This document shows, one piece after another, positions 8,691-18,545 of a stretch of 25,000 nucleotides of DNA. This DNA comes from Cristatella mucedo (taxonomy: Eukaryota > Bryozoa > Phylactolaemata > Cristatellidae). Both the position numbers and the translations under genes were made by a program. Below the pieces are notes generated by a model. The model saw nothing but the letters and a program-made list of their open reading frames with translations. It made no database searches and was not told the DNA's origin. The stretch lies in the NCBI GenBank assembly GCA_009760855.2, contig WPIO01000014.1:1550001-1575000 (forward strand), written 5' to 3'. Within the stretch, counting starts at the first letter, position 1. Each line of letters begins with the position of its first letter.

Positions 8691-9690
8691 AGCAGCTGGA
8701 AGCTGAAATGAATGCTTGCCTTGCCGATATTCGATCCTGGATGTCGGAAAACTTCCTGAAATTAAATGACGATAAAACCGAACTGCTTCTCATAGGACAC
8801 CCTAAGCGTATGGCTGGATTAAAAGGCTATGCTGTTCTAATACGTGATGCTATTGTGCAACCTTCACCACGTGCTCGTAATTTAGGTGTCGTGTTCGACA
8901 ACTGCCTCAATTTCAAAAGCTCCATTCAGAAGACTGCCTCTACAGCTAGCCATCACATCCGATCCCTATCCAAGATTAAGAGCTGTCTCCCACAGTGGCT
9001 TGCAAAAAAATTAACTAGCTCTTTAGTTCTGTCTCGGCTTGATTATTGTAATTCCCTTTTGGCTGGGCTGCCAAAGAAAGCTATTATGCCACTACAGCGG
9101 ACTATGAATATGGCTGCAAGGCTGGTCTTCAAGTCCCAGCGTTTTGAGCACGTGTCACCTCTGCTGAAAGAGCTAGGATGGTTGCCGGTTGAGCAAAGGA
9201 TACAGAGCAAAGTTCTGACGCTGACCCACAAGGCCCGCCACGGCTTGGCTCCTTCGTACCTAGCTGAACTACTACATCAGTTTCAGCCTGTTCGTGCCCT
9301 GAGGTCCTGTGTGGACAATAAATTAGCTGTCCCATTCCTCCGCTTAAAGACAGTTGGCGACAGAAGCTTTAGCTCTGCAGGTCCTAGACTGTGGAACTCG
9401 TTTCCACAATTCTTACGCAACGACAACTACTCTCCTACTGCCGACTATGGCACATCTTTTTCAGCGGTCCTGAACTGCTACTTCCATGCTACTCACTACC
9501 TCAAATGCTCTCCTGACTCTGCTATGCTTCCCACTTTCTCTTTGTTGCGTGAGGCGAAGTCTGTTGGCTACCGAATGCGTACCGAAAGACGCCGAGGCTG
9601 TGAGTGCGCTATACAAAACTCTCCTGCGTAACACCCACGTGGTCTTTATGACTTTGTGGAGCTACTGACGGAGATACATTACATTACAAG
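8691..9690 (+). pseudogene. LINE family A, 5'-truncated copy with open C-terminal reading frame
   Basis: Encodes about 310 residues matching the C-terminal part of the reverse-transcriptase protein at 18608-20800, starting at MNACLADIRSWMSENFLKLN and ending at the same stop (near 9631). It keeps the [17 protein letters not shown] and NLGVVFD regions and the C-terminal domain (SRLDYCNSLLAGLPKKAI, RSFSSAGPRLWNS) but lacks the YADD catalytic core. The frame is uninterrupted, so it is young. After the stop a shared 3' UTR ends in GGAGATACATTACATTAC, a short tail repeat typical of CR1/L2-like LINEs. It cannot move by itself. Confidence 0.9.
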
Positions 9691-10820
9691 GCCAGAGAAC
9701 TTTATCGGAGCATCAGCCGAGCCAGAGGCGGCTAATCGGTCAGCAAGCGACACCTACCGGGTCAAACCTTCGGAACGCGCTTACTTGCTCCCGGCCCGAG
9801 TTGGAGTGCATTAGATAGAGTGCGAGGTTGGGTATTCGTCTTGGCAAGCGTTTGCGAGGAGTACGGGGATAGCGAGGAATTAGACGCGCAGTATTGTTCG
9901 CTTTCGCGTTTCGTTTAGGCACGGTCCGTTGATTAATTCTGTGTCTCTTGCTCCAGTTCGGGCCAACGAACTCACGACCCCCTAGTAACGGTAAATAGGG
10001 CAGTGATAGAAATACTGTAGGCGAGGCGACCTGATTATAGCGCGTAGACGCGCACCGAATCGAATTCGGCAGTTGGCCGCCCCGAACGGCAAGCGGCTGG
10101 GTACACCTCGTCCGCCGAGCGTTCGGCACGTTCGGCGTTATATGGGTACATGATTTCGTTCCGGTAATGCAGCTGCTACTGAATTCTTTTGCTTTCTGGA
10201 CTTCAAAAAGAAACGGATATCCCAACAGCGACTCGTAGTAATAACTTACTCACTGTTGAATTTACCCGCTTGCTCTACCTAGCCTAAGCGTCAGCCCTCC
10301 GTACAAAATGTCCAGGGCAGGAGAGGAGCCGGGAAACTCCAGCAGGTGGTTGTTTCTCACAAGTTTTCTGTAACATTTCGAAGTGCACTGCGGGAACGAT
10401 GGCAATATCCGTAATGCACAGTGCCGCGACAGCACGCCCAGTTTTGTCGGGAGGTTGGGTGAGAGGATTTTGATAAGAGCCCCAGCTGGCTGCAGGCCAC
10501 GCCCCTCCCTACGCTGCGTCGCGTCGCGAAGCGCTGCGGCACCGCGCTCGGCGGCGGGCCTGCAGCCTGCGTTGACACGCCCGTTAAGAGACACGTGAAA
10601 AAACAGCTGCCTGGCGGTCGCAGCTTACTATGAGTACAGGAAGGCAGGCAGATAGAACCTAAGGCGTGGCCGCGAAGCAAACGTGAGCAGTCCCATCCCA
10701 AGCGCGATTCTCAGCAAAAGCCTAAGTCACCAATATGGCGTCGGGCTGTGCTGAAGTGGACGCCAAGGCACGGGTTTATTTTCAGAGCCATGTCAGCGTC
10801 CGGGGGAGAGGAGAGGGTTG
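9691..10820. other. Unassigned sequence
   Basis: About 1.1 kb with no recognised domain or repeat match within this window. Open frames of 110-160 codons (for example minus strand 9740-10225) give basic, serine/arginine-rich products with no family signature. I see no gene here. Confidence 0.4.
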
Positions 10821-10824
10821 TAAA

Positions 10825-10966
10825 TGCGACACCCTCTCTCTCTCTTCCTCTCGCTCTCTAGCTGTCTCTCGCTCTCTAGCTGTCTGTCTCTCTCTCTCTC
10901 ACCGTCCCTGCCTCTCTGTCTTTCTGTCTCCCTCTCTCGCTATTTTTGCCTCTCTCTCTCACTGTT

Positions 10967-11040
<74 letters not shown>

Positions 11041-11156
11041 CATCACTCTCTCACTGTCTCTGCCTCCTCTCTCTCTCCCTCTCTCTCCCTCTCTCCCTCT
11101 CTCTCCCTCTCTCTCCCTCTCTCTCCCTCTCTCTCCCTCTCTCTCCCTCTCTCTCG

Positions 11157-11225
<69 letters not shown>
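10825..11225 (+). repeat. Compound CT satellite with a nested 10-bp minisatellite
   Basis: About 400 bases of pyrimidine on the plus strand. The left part is mixed (CTCGCTCTCTAGCTGTCT units); then come pure (CT)n at about 10973-11037, a tract of 10-base units CTCTCTCCCT repeated in register at about 11075-11155, and pure (CT)n again to 11223. All three frames are open simply because the repeat has no stops. Confidence 0.97.
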
Positions 11226-11226
<1 letters not shown>

Positions 11227-11797
11227 TCCAGAATGTCAGGGCCTCCACGCCGATCGGGTAGGGCGAGCTGTCGAGCTGAGATTTCCGGCCGTTTTCCCGC
11301 TGCGTTCCGCTGAGACGCCGGTGCTCCGGGAAACGTCGGAAGGTGACGCGAAAGCGTCAGAGCTGGAGCTCGCTCCCAACTCTGGCTAGCTGCCAGCAGC
11401 CGGCGGGTGAGGGAGGCAAAGACTTAGGACGGAGGAGAACGCTAGAAAGAAGAATGACGAGCAGCGACAAGGGGCCGAGCTAGCTTGCGGTGACTCGCTC
11501 GCTCGCTAACTCGGTCCGCCGTATATAATGTTTTTGTTTAGCTGCCCCCGACGTAGGCCAGCTTAAAGCGGGCAGAGCAAGCAACGAGCGCTCCGATCTT
11601 GGCCGGGGTTGACGGCAAGCAAAGAGGCGTCACAGATGCTTCCGGTGCCTCGCGTTTCGTCTATGCCTTCCGCTGTTAGCTGTGCCAGCGGGCAGTCGAG
11701 TGGACGTGGGCACGCCAGACCGGTCTGCTTGACAGCGAATTTCGAGAGAGCGGAGGACGCACCGAAGCGGGTCGTTGCTATTGCAACTGCCCGCTGA
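11226..11797. other. Unassigned sequence
   Basis: No gene seen. There is a TATATAAT-like stretch at 11522-11529, but no coding region follows it. Confidence 0.35.
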
Positions 11798-11798
11798 C

Positions 11799-11862
11799 TC
11801 TATTCACTACCTCAACTGCTCTCCATGACTCTGCTATGCTGCCCACTTTCTCTTTGCTGCGT
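11799..11862 (+). pseudogene. LINE family A, C-terminal fragment (left half of an interrupted copy)
   Basis: TATTCACTACCTCAACTGCT and CTGCTATGCTGCCCACTTTC match the LINE A C-terminal coding region at 12571-12632 and 9488-9548. The match stops at CTTTGCTGCGT and resumes at 12174, after about 310 unrelated bases. Confidence 0.75.
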
Positions 11863-12173
11863 TGCGGTTTGATTATATGCAGGCCGGTACCGCTCCGTTC
11901 CTAAACAGCTGCTGGGAGCATCATCGAGAGGGGCCTGTGCACAGCTGCGGTCCGCTTCTAATGAGGCATGGACACAGGCCGATAACCCGCTGGTGAACAG
12001 ATGGTGGATTCACCATCGGGGTCTGCCAATGCACAGCCGCGGTCGAGGAGAGGGACTCGAGTGGGAGAGAGGGACGAAGGAAGTCGTGCTCCCCTCTGCT
12101 CTGTGAGTAGTATAAGAAATTGTTGGTGTCGGTCCTGTGCCAACGTTCTGTTCGCTGTGCGAACAAAACTACA
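11863..12173. mobile_element. About 310-bp insertion of unknown type in a LINE A fragment
   Basis: Separates two parts of a LINE A 3' region that are adjacent in other copies. A short TGCG occurs at both borders and could be a target duplication. Inside, CTGTGCACAGCTGCGGTCC and AATGCACAGCCGCGGTCG resemble each other. No coding frame or known terminal repeat was recognised, so it may equally be host sequence joined by rearrangement. Confidence 0.35.
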
Positions 12174-12327
12174 TGCGCGAGACGATGTCCGCTGGCTACC
12201 GAATGCGAACCGAAAGCCGCTTTGGCTGCGAGTGCGCTATACAAGACTCTCCTGCGTAGCGCCCACGTGGTCTTTGTGGCTTTGTTGAGTTACAGACGGA
12301 GATGCAATACAATACAATGCAATGAGA
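12174..12327 (+). pseudogene. LINE family A, 3' end (right half of the interrupted copy)
   Basis: Covers the last codons and 3' UTR of LINE A: CGAGACGATGTCCGCTGGCT through GAGTGCGCTATACAAGACTC to GTTACAGACGGAGATGCAA and a CAATACAATACAATG tail. It is nearly identical to 12629-12757. Confidence 0.85.
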
Positions 12328-12417
12328 CATCTTTAAAGCATGTGCAATTATAACAGTTGACCGAAGTCAAAGATACGGCTAGCCTTGACCTGGGAATTGG
12401 TGTGAGCCTGATCGAAA

Positions 12418-12757
12418 CCGCTTAAAGACAGTTGACGACAGAAGCTTTAGTTCTGCAGGTCCTAGACTGTGGAACTGGCTTCCACAATTCTTACGAAACG
12501 ACAACTACTCTCCTGCTGCCGACTATGGCTCATCCTTTTCAGCGATCCTGAGCTGCTACTTCCATGCTATTCACTACCTCAACTGCTCTCCTGACTCTGC
12601 TATGCTTCCCACTTTCTCTTTGTTGCGTGAGACGATGTCCGCTGGCTACCGAATGCGAACCGAAAGCCGCTTTGGCTGTGAGTGCGCTATACAAGACTCT
12701 CCTGCGTAGCACCCACGTGGTCTTTGTGGCTTTGTTGAGTTACAGACGGAGATGCAT
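12418..12757 (+). pseudogene. LINE family A, second local 3' copy
   Basis: Starts at CCGCTTAAAGACAGTTGACG, corresponding to the PFLRLKTVGDRSF part of the LINE A protein, and runs through the stop and 3' UTR to GACGGAGATGCATCACATG. It shares private changes (GAGACGATGTCCGCTGG, AGCCGCTTTGGCTG, GTTGAGTTACAGACGG) with 12174-12327 but not with the copy ending at 9690, so the two near 12 kb belong to one subfamily or arose by local duplication. Confidence 0.88.
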
Positions 12758-12759
12758 CA

Positions 12760-13430
12760 CATGACCGCCTATGCGGCTCGCTGGCCACGGGTCGCCGAAG
12801 GTTTCGGATCCTGTCCTGTCGCCGCGGATACAATTCTCTCAAAGAGCTGCGCACAGACAAGCTTGTGGGCTGTCGTGCAAAGGGATAGGAGACCTAGCGG
12901 GAATGTAATGGCATGCAATGATGGTGAGCTAAATCAGCCCGATTGCGACCGCTATTCATTATTCGCGGCTGCTGAATTGTAAGGGCTAGCGACCAGTTGT
13001 GCGTTAATCTAGCGCCGAGGTTACATAAAAGCCGACGCCATAGAGTAGGCAGTCGGTTGCATTTCCCAATTTTGCCTAGGTATTTGAGCTCTGGGTGACG
13101 GAGTTGTTGGTGTCTGTATTGGCAGCTGTTAAACGCCTGTAACCCTCCTCGGCTGCCACATATTAACTTATCTGCACATTTGATGTGAACTTTTTACGCA
13201 GAGATGTGGCTGCTCTTCGTTTCTGACCTGTTCCGCCACTGTCGGCACACCCGAGTGTATGGGCGCTGTACCGACAAGTCTCTGGCCGCGATGCAAGGTT
13301 CAGAGCATCGCCGCTATTCGTCAGGTATGAGATGTGACTATTACCGTTACAAGCGCTATGGTTGCGGCCTATTTCTATCGGGATATGGAAATCGCACATA
13401 CCGCGCCAGTAACAGGGAGGCTGGGGGAGA
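12760..13430. other. Unassigned sequence
   Basis: No gene or repeat recognised. Open frames up to about 75 codons have no family signature. Confidence 0.35.
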
Positions 13431-13578
<148 letters not shown>

Positions 13579-13754
13579 CAAGAACGCGTTTCATTTCACA
13601 CTTGGCCAAGATCCGGCGATGCTTTGTACGACGAGCTGCACACAGATTAGTCGCCATGTAGCTCGAAAGCTTCGACCCAAAACGTCGCGTAAAAGTTAGA
13701 AGAGCCCACCCTCATGATGGATTCATCTGGAGTCTCTTCGGTGACGTTTTCGCG

Positions 13755-14700
13755 CGTAATCTGGGTGTGCTATTCTAAAGTTACTTGTCATTCGATGGGC
13801 CCATCTCCTACGCCGTCGAGTTTACCCACTTTCAGCAACGAAGATCGCCAAAATCAGGGCCTGACAGATAAGAGTGCGAAAGCCGAACGAGTTTACGCGT
13901 TTGTTACGTCGAGTCTCGATTACTTCAAATCTCTCCCTCTTCAAGACGTTCGGCCACTGACTGTAATCGTCTGCAATAGTGCAAAACTCTGTGGCTTCGC
14001 TGGTTTGTCTGTCGTCAATCATCGCCGGCATGATCCCTTGGGGTAGAACCAGGAGACATTTCTCGTTAGTGACTCGGCTGTCCAATTCATTGGCTTGTCT
14101 GGACCTCGGCTGATTATGCAGCTGACGAGCAGCAAGGTTGATCGGTCAACTGACGTGTACTTCCGAGCCACCGACCCCCCATTAGCGCTACTGGCAGCAG
14201 GTGGCAGCTCTGGCGGCCGATCTACCGATCTACCGATACCTACCTCAGCTCGGTCTACCGATCCCCAGCTCTGCCCATTGGGTTAGGACACGCATGACCA
14301 CCGACACACTAGAATGACTTGCGTCTGAGCTTCGCTGGCTCCCAATGATGCAACGGATCAATGTCGACCATACCCCTTACCTCTGGCTTACAATTCGCCT
14401 GCATCAGCCTATCGATGCGATATCTTTCATCCTCCAGTTTTGATCCTCCAGCTCTCGCACCACCCGCTTCTCGCCGCCATTTTATCTCGCCGTTACTTGC
14501 ACTGAATAAAAATCTCTTTTTGTTTTGGTGGTCGGGCCTTCAGCTTGTATGCACGGATCTGAAACTTGCTCCAGCCACGGCCGCTATCTGCAATGATCGT
14601 TCGTCGCTAAAGAATCCACTGAAAGTCATTTGTTTCGGTCAGCTTTACTTCACCCCAGTGAACTCGTGTTGTTTTTTCTTTTATCTCTCTATGCTTTTCA
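13755..14700 (+). pseudogene. LINE family C, decayed C-terminal fragment
   Basis: Frameshifted remains of a third CR1/L2-like LINE. In order: RNLGVLF with a stop then SYLSFDG (about 13755-13800), AERVYAFVTSSLDYFKSL and VCNSAKLC (about 13880-13995, matching the general pattern FVTSRLDYCNSLL), ELRWLPMMQRINVDH (about 14330-14370), and GRAFSLYARI then DRSSLKNPLKVICF (about 14535-14640, matching the RAFS..AP..WN..P...R...SL..FK pattern). The stretch 14040-14290 between the middle pieces does not fit and may be an insertion; it includes short CTACCGATC repeats at about 14218-14270. No catalytic core is present. Confidence 0.6.
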
Positions 14701-14709
14701 TGCTTGCCT

Positions 14710-15000
14710 GTTGTGGATTCTCGATGCATGTTTCCTGTCTGAGCTCTTACTAATCGCTGGCCGTGAGTGCTTTCTTCTTGTATGCTTTTTCACGCCTGTC
14801 TATGCACGATACTTAAGTGCATTTGCATGCTTGTCTTAGCTTTACTACGTAAATGCCCCTAATCCTTGGCCATTAATTCTTTATAAAGCACTGGAATGGA
14901 GTTTTAATTTTTCTTAGGGAGCCAAAGGAACGACTAATCACTATTATTATATTCAATAGAGCCGCCTCCACACGTTTTAAGACAACATGAGGTATATAAG
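14710..15000. other. Unassigned sequence
   Basis: AT-rich, no gene seen. CACTATTATTATATTCAATAG near 14939-14959 looks like a decayed copy of the TAT-rich tail found on the foldback elements. Confidence 0.3.
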
Positions 15001-15002
15001 AT

Positions 15003-15110
15003 GAATGATAATAATAATAATACATTGTATAGCGTCATAAAACAACTGAATCTTTTTTCGCACTTTACAGATGCTGCATACAAAGCATTACCGAATGGTG
15101 CATTTAGAGC
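15003..15110 (-). mobile_element. Foldback/SINE-tail element, partial copy
   Basis: Begins with AATAATAATAATACATTGTATAGCG and continues CACTTTACAGATGCTGC and AAAGCATTACCGAATGGT. These line up with the left arms at 18097 and 24518 (AGCGCC, GCTTTACATTTGCTGCAAAG, AATTGAATGGT). The rest of the arm is not recognisable. Confidence 0.55.
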
Positions 15111-15383
15111 GAGTCGACTTAAAAGGAGCCGCGCCTGCACGATGCCGGAGTTTGCTGTCACTGTACAATCAGACAAATACATTGTACATGCACAGCAACG
15201 ACCAAAAGCATGCAGTGTCAATCGGTAGCCTACTCGGCATACTTCGCAGAGTGACTAGGGCCGCCTCGAGATCCGACCGATTCTTGCGGCTGTGCTGTTC
15301 GACAGCGAATCAGCTGATGGAGAGACGACCGGTTGTGGCTCATCGCCGGCAATCGAGAAGAAAGATCCGAAATAAATGTGTCA

Positions 15384-15540
15384 CTTGCAATCGCTCACTG
15401 GGTAAAGCGGTTGCTTTTCACGACCTCGGCCCGAGACCGTGAGTTCGAATCCTGCGGTGGGCGATCCTTTATCGCTACTGCAAGCGGTGGTGATAGCCGT
15501 AAAGGCTCTTCTGTCGCTATACAAAAAGAGTGTTAAATCA
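15384..15540 (+). repeat. tRNA-derived SINE, family 1, copy 3
   Basis: Best-preserved copy. Head: CTCACTGGGTAAAGCGGTTG (A-box-like TGGGTAAAGCGG) and GTGAGTTCGAATCCTGCGG (B box GTTCGAATCC). Body: GGGCGATCCTTTATCGC, CTGCAAGCGG, GGCTCTTCTGTCGC and the end GTTAAATCAGC. The upstream AAATAAATGTGTC is not part of the shared region. The head is too divergent in the rest of its fold to call a functional tRNA gene. Confidence 0.75.
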
Positions 15541-15544
15541 GCTA

Positions 15545-16006
15545 GTATTTAAATTTTAAACTTAAATAAGTAAAAGGCGTCACTTGCAACGCAAGCAGCA
15601 GCTCGACCGTCTGTCCGGCTGTCTGTACCACTTGTATCAGGTGGAGGTGATAGGAATGGGTCGACTGCAGTGACAGGTCAACGATCAATGAGCATTAGAG
15701 ATGTAGGAACTGAGCCATTGGTACTTGCACACTGCTTCGGACCGGAATGTTGCGAAGTCCAGCTTTCAGCAATCTGGTTGATGGCTTCGAATTCTGGTTG
15801 ATGGCTTCGAATGGCTTTGAACGACTTCGATGGTTCAATTTCGTTCGATTACCGTCCCGCTTGCTAATTTCAGTATTTAAAATCTCAATGAGTTTTGGTG
15901 GCTGACGACTTCAACTGGCATCCATTTCTTGCCTACACGGACGTGTACCATTTCGCCAAGAATTAGTACTGAATAGTTTCTTTTCGGGCTTTCGCTGTCA
16001 CCCTAC
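15545..16006. other. Unassigned sequence with a 20-bp direct duplication
   Basis: TCTGGTTGATGGCTTCGAAT occurs twice in tandem at about 15772-15811, followed by further GGCTTTGAACGACTTCGATGG variants. No gene seen. Confidence 0.5.
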
Positions 16007-16830
16007 CTAGAAGCCTGGTTGTTGGCGAGCCACTGATGGTGCAGAAAAGCATGGCACCACTGTTTTCTCACCAAGAGGAAACATGGTCCTCAACCAGCGA
16101 CTCTGCAGTATTGTAACTGGCGCAGGGAGTCCTTCACCAATGGGCAAGTTCCTCATGGTGCGTAGGACTGCACTCAGGGATTTTTCCTCACTGAGTGTTT
16201 TTCTTAGAGTCACCTCTACAGTCGGGATGAATCGCTTAGCCAGCCCGTCGCTCGGAGGATAATGCAGGCTGGAGGCCGTAATCCGAACACCGAAGCGAGC
16301 CACAAAGTCTAGAAACTCCGTACTTGTGAACCGCGGGCCATTTACGCTCATTGGCTCCACCAGGATTCCAAAGATTGCGAATAATAAATCAAAGATTTGC
16401 ACGACGTTCTCCCTGCGAAACACAGCTAGTTTATCTATAGTGGTCCTCTAGCTGCAGTAACCAACAGTCTGCATGTAATCACTTCTATGGATATGGAACA
16501 GATCAACCTTAAGCTCCTGGTGCGTGTATTTTGGGATTCAGGCACCATACATGGTCATAGGCGGGTTGGCATTTCGTTTATCTTGACATTTGCAACAAGC
16601 TGCCACTAGGTCCTCGATGTCTTTAGCGTAACCAAGCACGTAGACAGACCAAAGTAAGTTTTTGCAAGCATTATAATATTTACAATACCAAAATAGCCTT
16701 AATGAAGGAGCTGCAAAGCTTGTTGGCGAAATGACCGAGGAATGACTACGTGTTCGACTTGAAAGATCAGGCCATAGAGACAGCAACGGAGGGTTAAGGG
16801 AAATCAACAGCGGCCATGACATACGCCAAC
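16007..16830 (-). pseudogene. Gypsy-type LTR retrotransposon integrase, decayed
   Basis: Minus-strand remains of a Gypsy pol gene. In order from 16830: GLIFQVEHVVIPRSFRQQAL and LLH-stop-GYFGIV (the pre-integrase region), a frameshift, then YAKDIEDLVAACCKCQ (zinc-binding CxxC, near 16580-16620), VDLFHI (first catalytic Asp region, near 16500), then FAIFGILVEPMSVNGPRFTS and LHYPPSDGLAKRFIPTVEV. The second catalytic Asp of the family pattern SDNGP is Val here, and the catalytic Glu of the AERF pattern is Lys. With stops and a frameshift the element is dead. No LTRs, RT or RNase H were recognised. Confidence 0.8.
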
Positions 16831-17587
16831 GGCTTAGTGGCGTAGAGCTGAAACCAGCTCAAATGCCAATGTCGATTCCGGAAGCACAGCTCACTACCGT
16901 TACTCGGTTCCTAACCGTTACAATTCAGGAGCCGTGAATAACGATTATCGGTCATAACCTGGATGATTTAGCTCACGCCGCCGTTTCAGCGTCAACTTAT
17001 GTGGGTGAGATTCAGAACCAATCGCTATTCCGACCTTGAACCAGGCTGCTAAGCTTTTACAACACCCCGGTTAGTCCAATTGAGAGAGGCTCGATGATTC
17101 TCGGGTCCCTCTACTGTAAGAATAGTTGATTGGTTGACCTTGTCTTGGGACGGTCGGAAGCCACCCGCCACCTCCTATTTTTCCAGCGGTCAACGTAAGC
17201 ATTCCCGTGAGAGCAATCCTTGCCCTCGATATTTGTTTTAATTGATATCCTTTATCCATAAACTTCGATCACTATCCCGGGTCGCATAGTGGCTGTCCAG
17301 CGCCAGGCAACTTACACAGTGACTACAAACGTGCTTTTAGCAAACAAAAGGGAATCATGACCCTTGAAGCTAAGATAAATGTTTGATGAGGCAGTACGAT
17401 GCAATACCCCGAAGACGCCGAAGAAACGAGACTCAGTACGGTGTATGAGTACAGTGCGAAAAGTGCAGACAGTGAGTAAGGGCGAACGGGTTAGCACGTC
17501 AGTTGGCCGGGCCACGTTTGTCAAATTTGCGAAATGCTAACACTGCCAGCTACGCTCTAATTGAGAGCGCGAGCTTACCCTGTAGAA
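16831..17587. other. Unassigned sequence
   Basis: No gene or family match seen. Part may be further decayed Gypsy DNA, because the pol gene should continue upstream on the minus strand, but no RT motif could be found. Confidence 0.3.
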
Positions 17588-17765
17588 CAGTGGTTCTCAA
17601 CCTTCCTAACGCCGCGATCTAATAGTACAGTTCCTCATGTTGTGGTGACCCCCAACCATAACATTATTGTGTGCAAAATGTGGAAATGCGTGTTTACCGA
17701 TGGTCTTAGGCGACCCCAATGAAAGGGTCGTTTGACCCCCAAAGGGGAGCGACCCACAGGTTAAG
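17588..17765 (+). mobile_element. hAT-superfamily MITE, SPIN-like, 3' end damaged
   Basis: Starts with CAGTGGTTCTCAACCTTCCT, a hAT/SPIN-type terminal inverted repeat, followed by GTTCCTCATGTTGTGGTGAC and CCCCAACCATAACATTATT. After a short AT-richer middle come TTTACCGATGGTCTTAGGCG, AAAGGGTCGTTTGACCCCCA and GCGACCCACAGGTTAAG. These are the two ends of the SPIN non-autonomous element as I recall it, with the centre deleted. The right terminal repeat should end in GGTTGAGAACC-type sequence but is lost at GGTTAAG, so no 8-bp target duplication can be confirmed. No transposase is encoded. Confidence 0.75.
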
Positions 17766-17825
17766 GAAGAGATTGAGTTCTCTGAGGGTGGTCTATCAAG
17801 TGTATTATTAATATTATTATTGAGA
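17766..17825 (+). mobile_element. Foldback element, right-end fragment
   Basis: AGAGATTGAGTTCTCTGAGG then a GTATTATTAATATTATTATT tail, matching the right end of the palindrome at 24880-24922. It directly follows the broken SPIN-like MITE. Confidence 0.7.
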
Positions 17826-17994
17826 AACGCCGCTGTAGCATAACTGCTTGGTCCTCCTGAGCACCTAGCGCCAAATCAACGAGGTTAAGAGATTGAGCTC
17901 ACGATAGAGTTAAGGGTTGCAACGGATATCCTCGGCTCTGGGATCTCCGAGTTGAAGACTCATCGGCCGCGCCACTGATGGCCAACTGGGTCTC

Positions 17995-18096
17995 ATGCTC
18001 AGTAGTTCAGTTTCGCCTTTGATGACCGAAGTCAAGGCGAATGTATTTGATGACAGAAGTAGTAGGCTCAAGCCCTGCATCATATGTGAAGCGCCT
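17995..18096 (+). repeat. tRNA-derived SINE, family 2, fragment
   Basis: GTAGTAGGCTCAAGCCCTGC (B-box-like) then ATCATATGTGAAGCGCCTAG matches the SINE at 20797-20924. The A-box half is poorly kept. It runs into the AATAATAATAGCA tail that starts the next element. Confidence 0.5.
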
Positions 18097-18325
18097 AGAT
18101 AATAATAATAGCAATAATAGCAATAGTAACACTTGATAAAGCGCCCTCAGAGAACTCAATCTCTTTCTTGGCGCTTTACATTTGCTGCAAAGGAAGCATG
18201 ATTGAATGGTTAGAAGTAGCATGCTCAACCAACAACAAGAATAACATGGTTATGGGTGACATGCACAGAGTCAGCATGCAAGTGTGGTTAGTTGCAGCAT
18301 GCACAGTGTCAGCACGCATAAGCAC
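18097..18325 (-). mobile_element. Foldback element, single arm
   Basis: From the AATAATAATAGC tail through GCGCCCTCAGAGAACTCAAT, TTGCTGCAAAGG, AATAACATGGTTATGGGTGA and GTGTCAGCACGCATAA. It matches 24518-24725 almost throughout. Here the sequence diverges just past CACGCATAA, where the 24.7-kb copy starts its inverted second arm. Confidence 0.8.
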
Positions 18326-18334
18326 ATTAAGGAC

Positions 18335-18535
18335 GAATCACAGGGACCCACTAAATGGTGTCATAAATAGGCGCATTTTTAATTTCTTTTTAAGTGTGGT
18401 CAAGTCAGAAAATATTTTGTCAAAAGTCAGGAGTGAGTTCCAGGCTTTAACAGCTTACGAACTAAGGGCATGGTCTCCAAAGGATTTGAGGTTCGAACGA
18501 AGTATAGGTAGATAGTCAGATTTCCAAAAGCGGGC
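18335..18535 (-). pseudogene. LINE family B, 3' half of a split copy
   Basis: Minus-strand translation KSDYLPILRSNLKSFGDHAL, a stop, AWNSL, then DLTTLKKKLKMRLFMTPFSG: the C-terminus of a CR1/L2-like LINE. In the family B copy at 24.3 kb the DLLPYQAK motif is followed within a few residues by SESDCLPLPFTNLKSFGDHI. The segment therefore continues the copy that breaks off at 20925, and the two halves are separated by the SINE and LINE A. Confidence 0.75.
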
Positions 18536-18545
18536 GGTACGATAT

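Noticed and set aside
5432-11225. CRISPR array
   Set aside because: Repeats are simple dinucleotides without regular spacers, and the genome is eukaryotic.
10735-11389. Long overlapping plus-strand reading frames of Leu/Ser repeats
   Set aside because: They are translations of the CT satellite, which has no stop codon in any frame.
11522-11529. TATA box of a promoter
   Set aside because: TATATAAT occurs, but no coding region or transcript feature follows.
14361-14753. 130-codon plus-strand frame as a membrane protein
   Set aside because: It overlaps frameshifted LINE C remains, and its hydrophobic end reflects T-rich sequence.
15384-15460. Functional tRNA gene
   Set aside because: A and B boxes are present, but the sequence is shared with at least two diverged dispersed copies with the same 3' body, as expected of a SINE.
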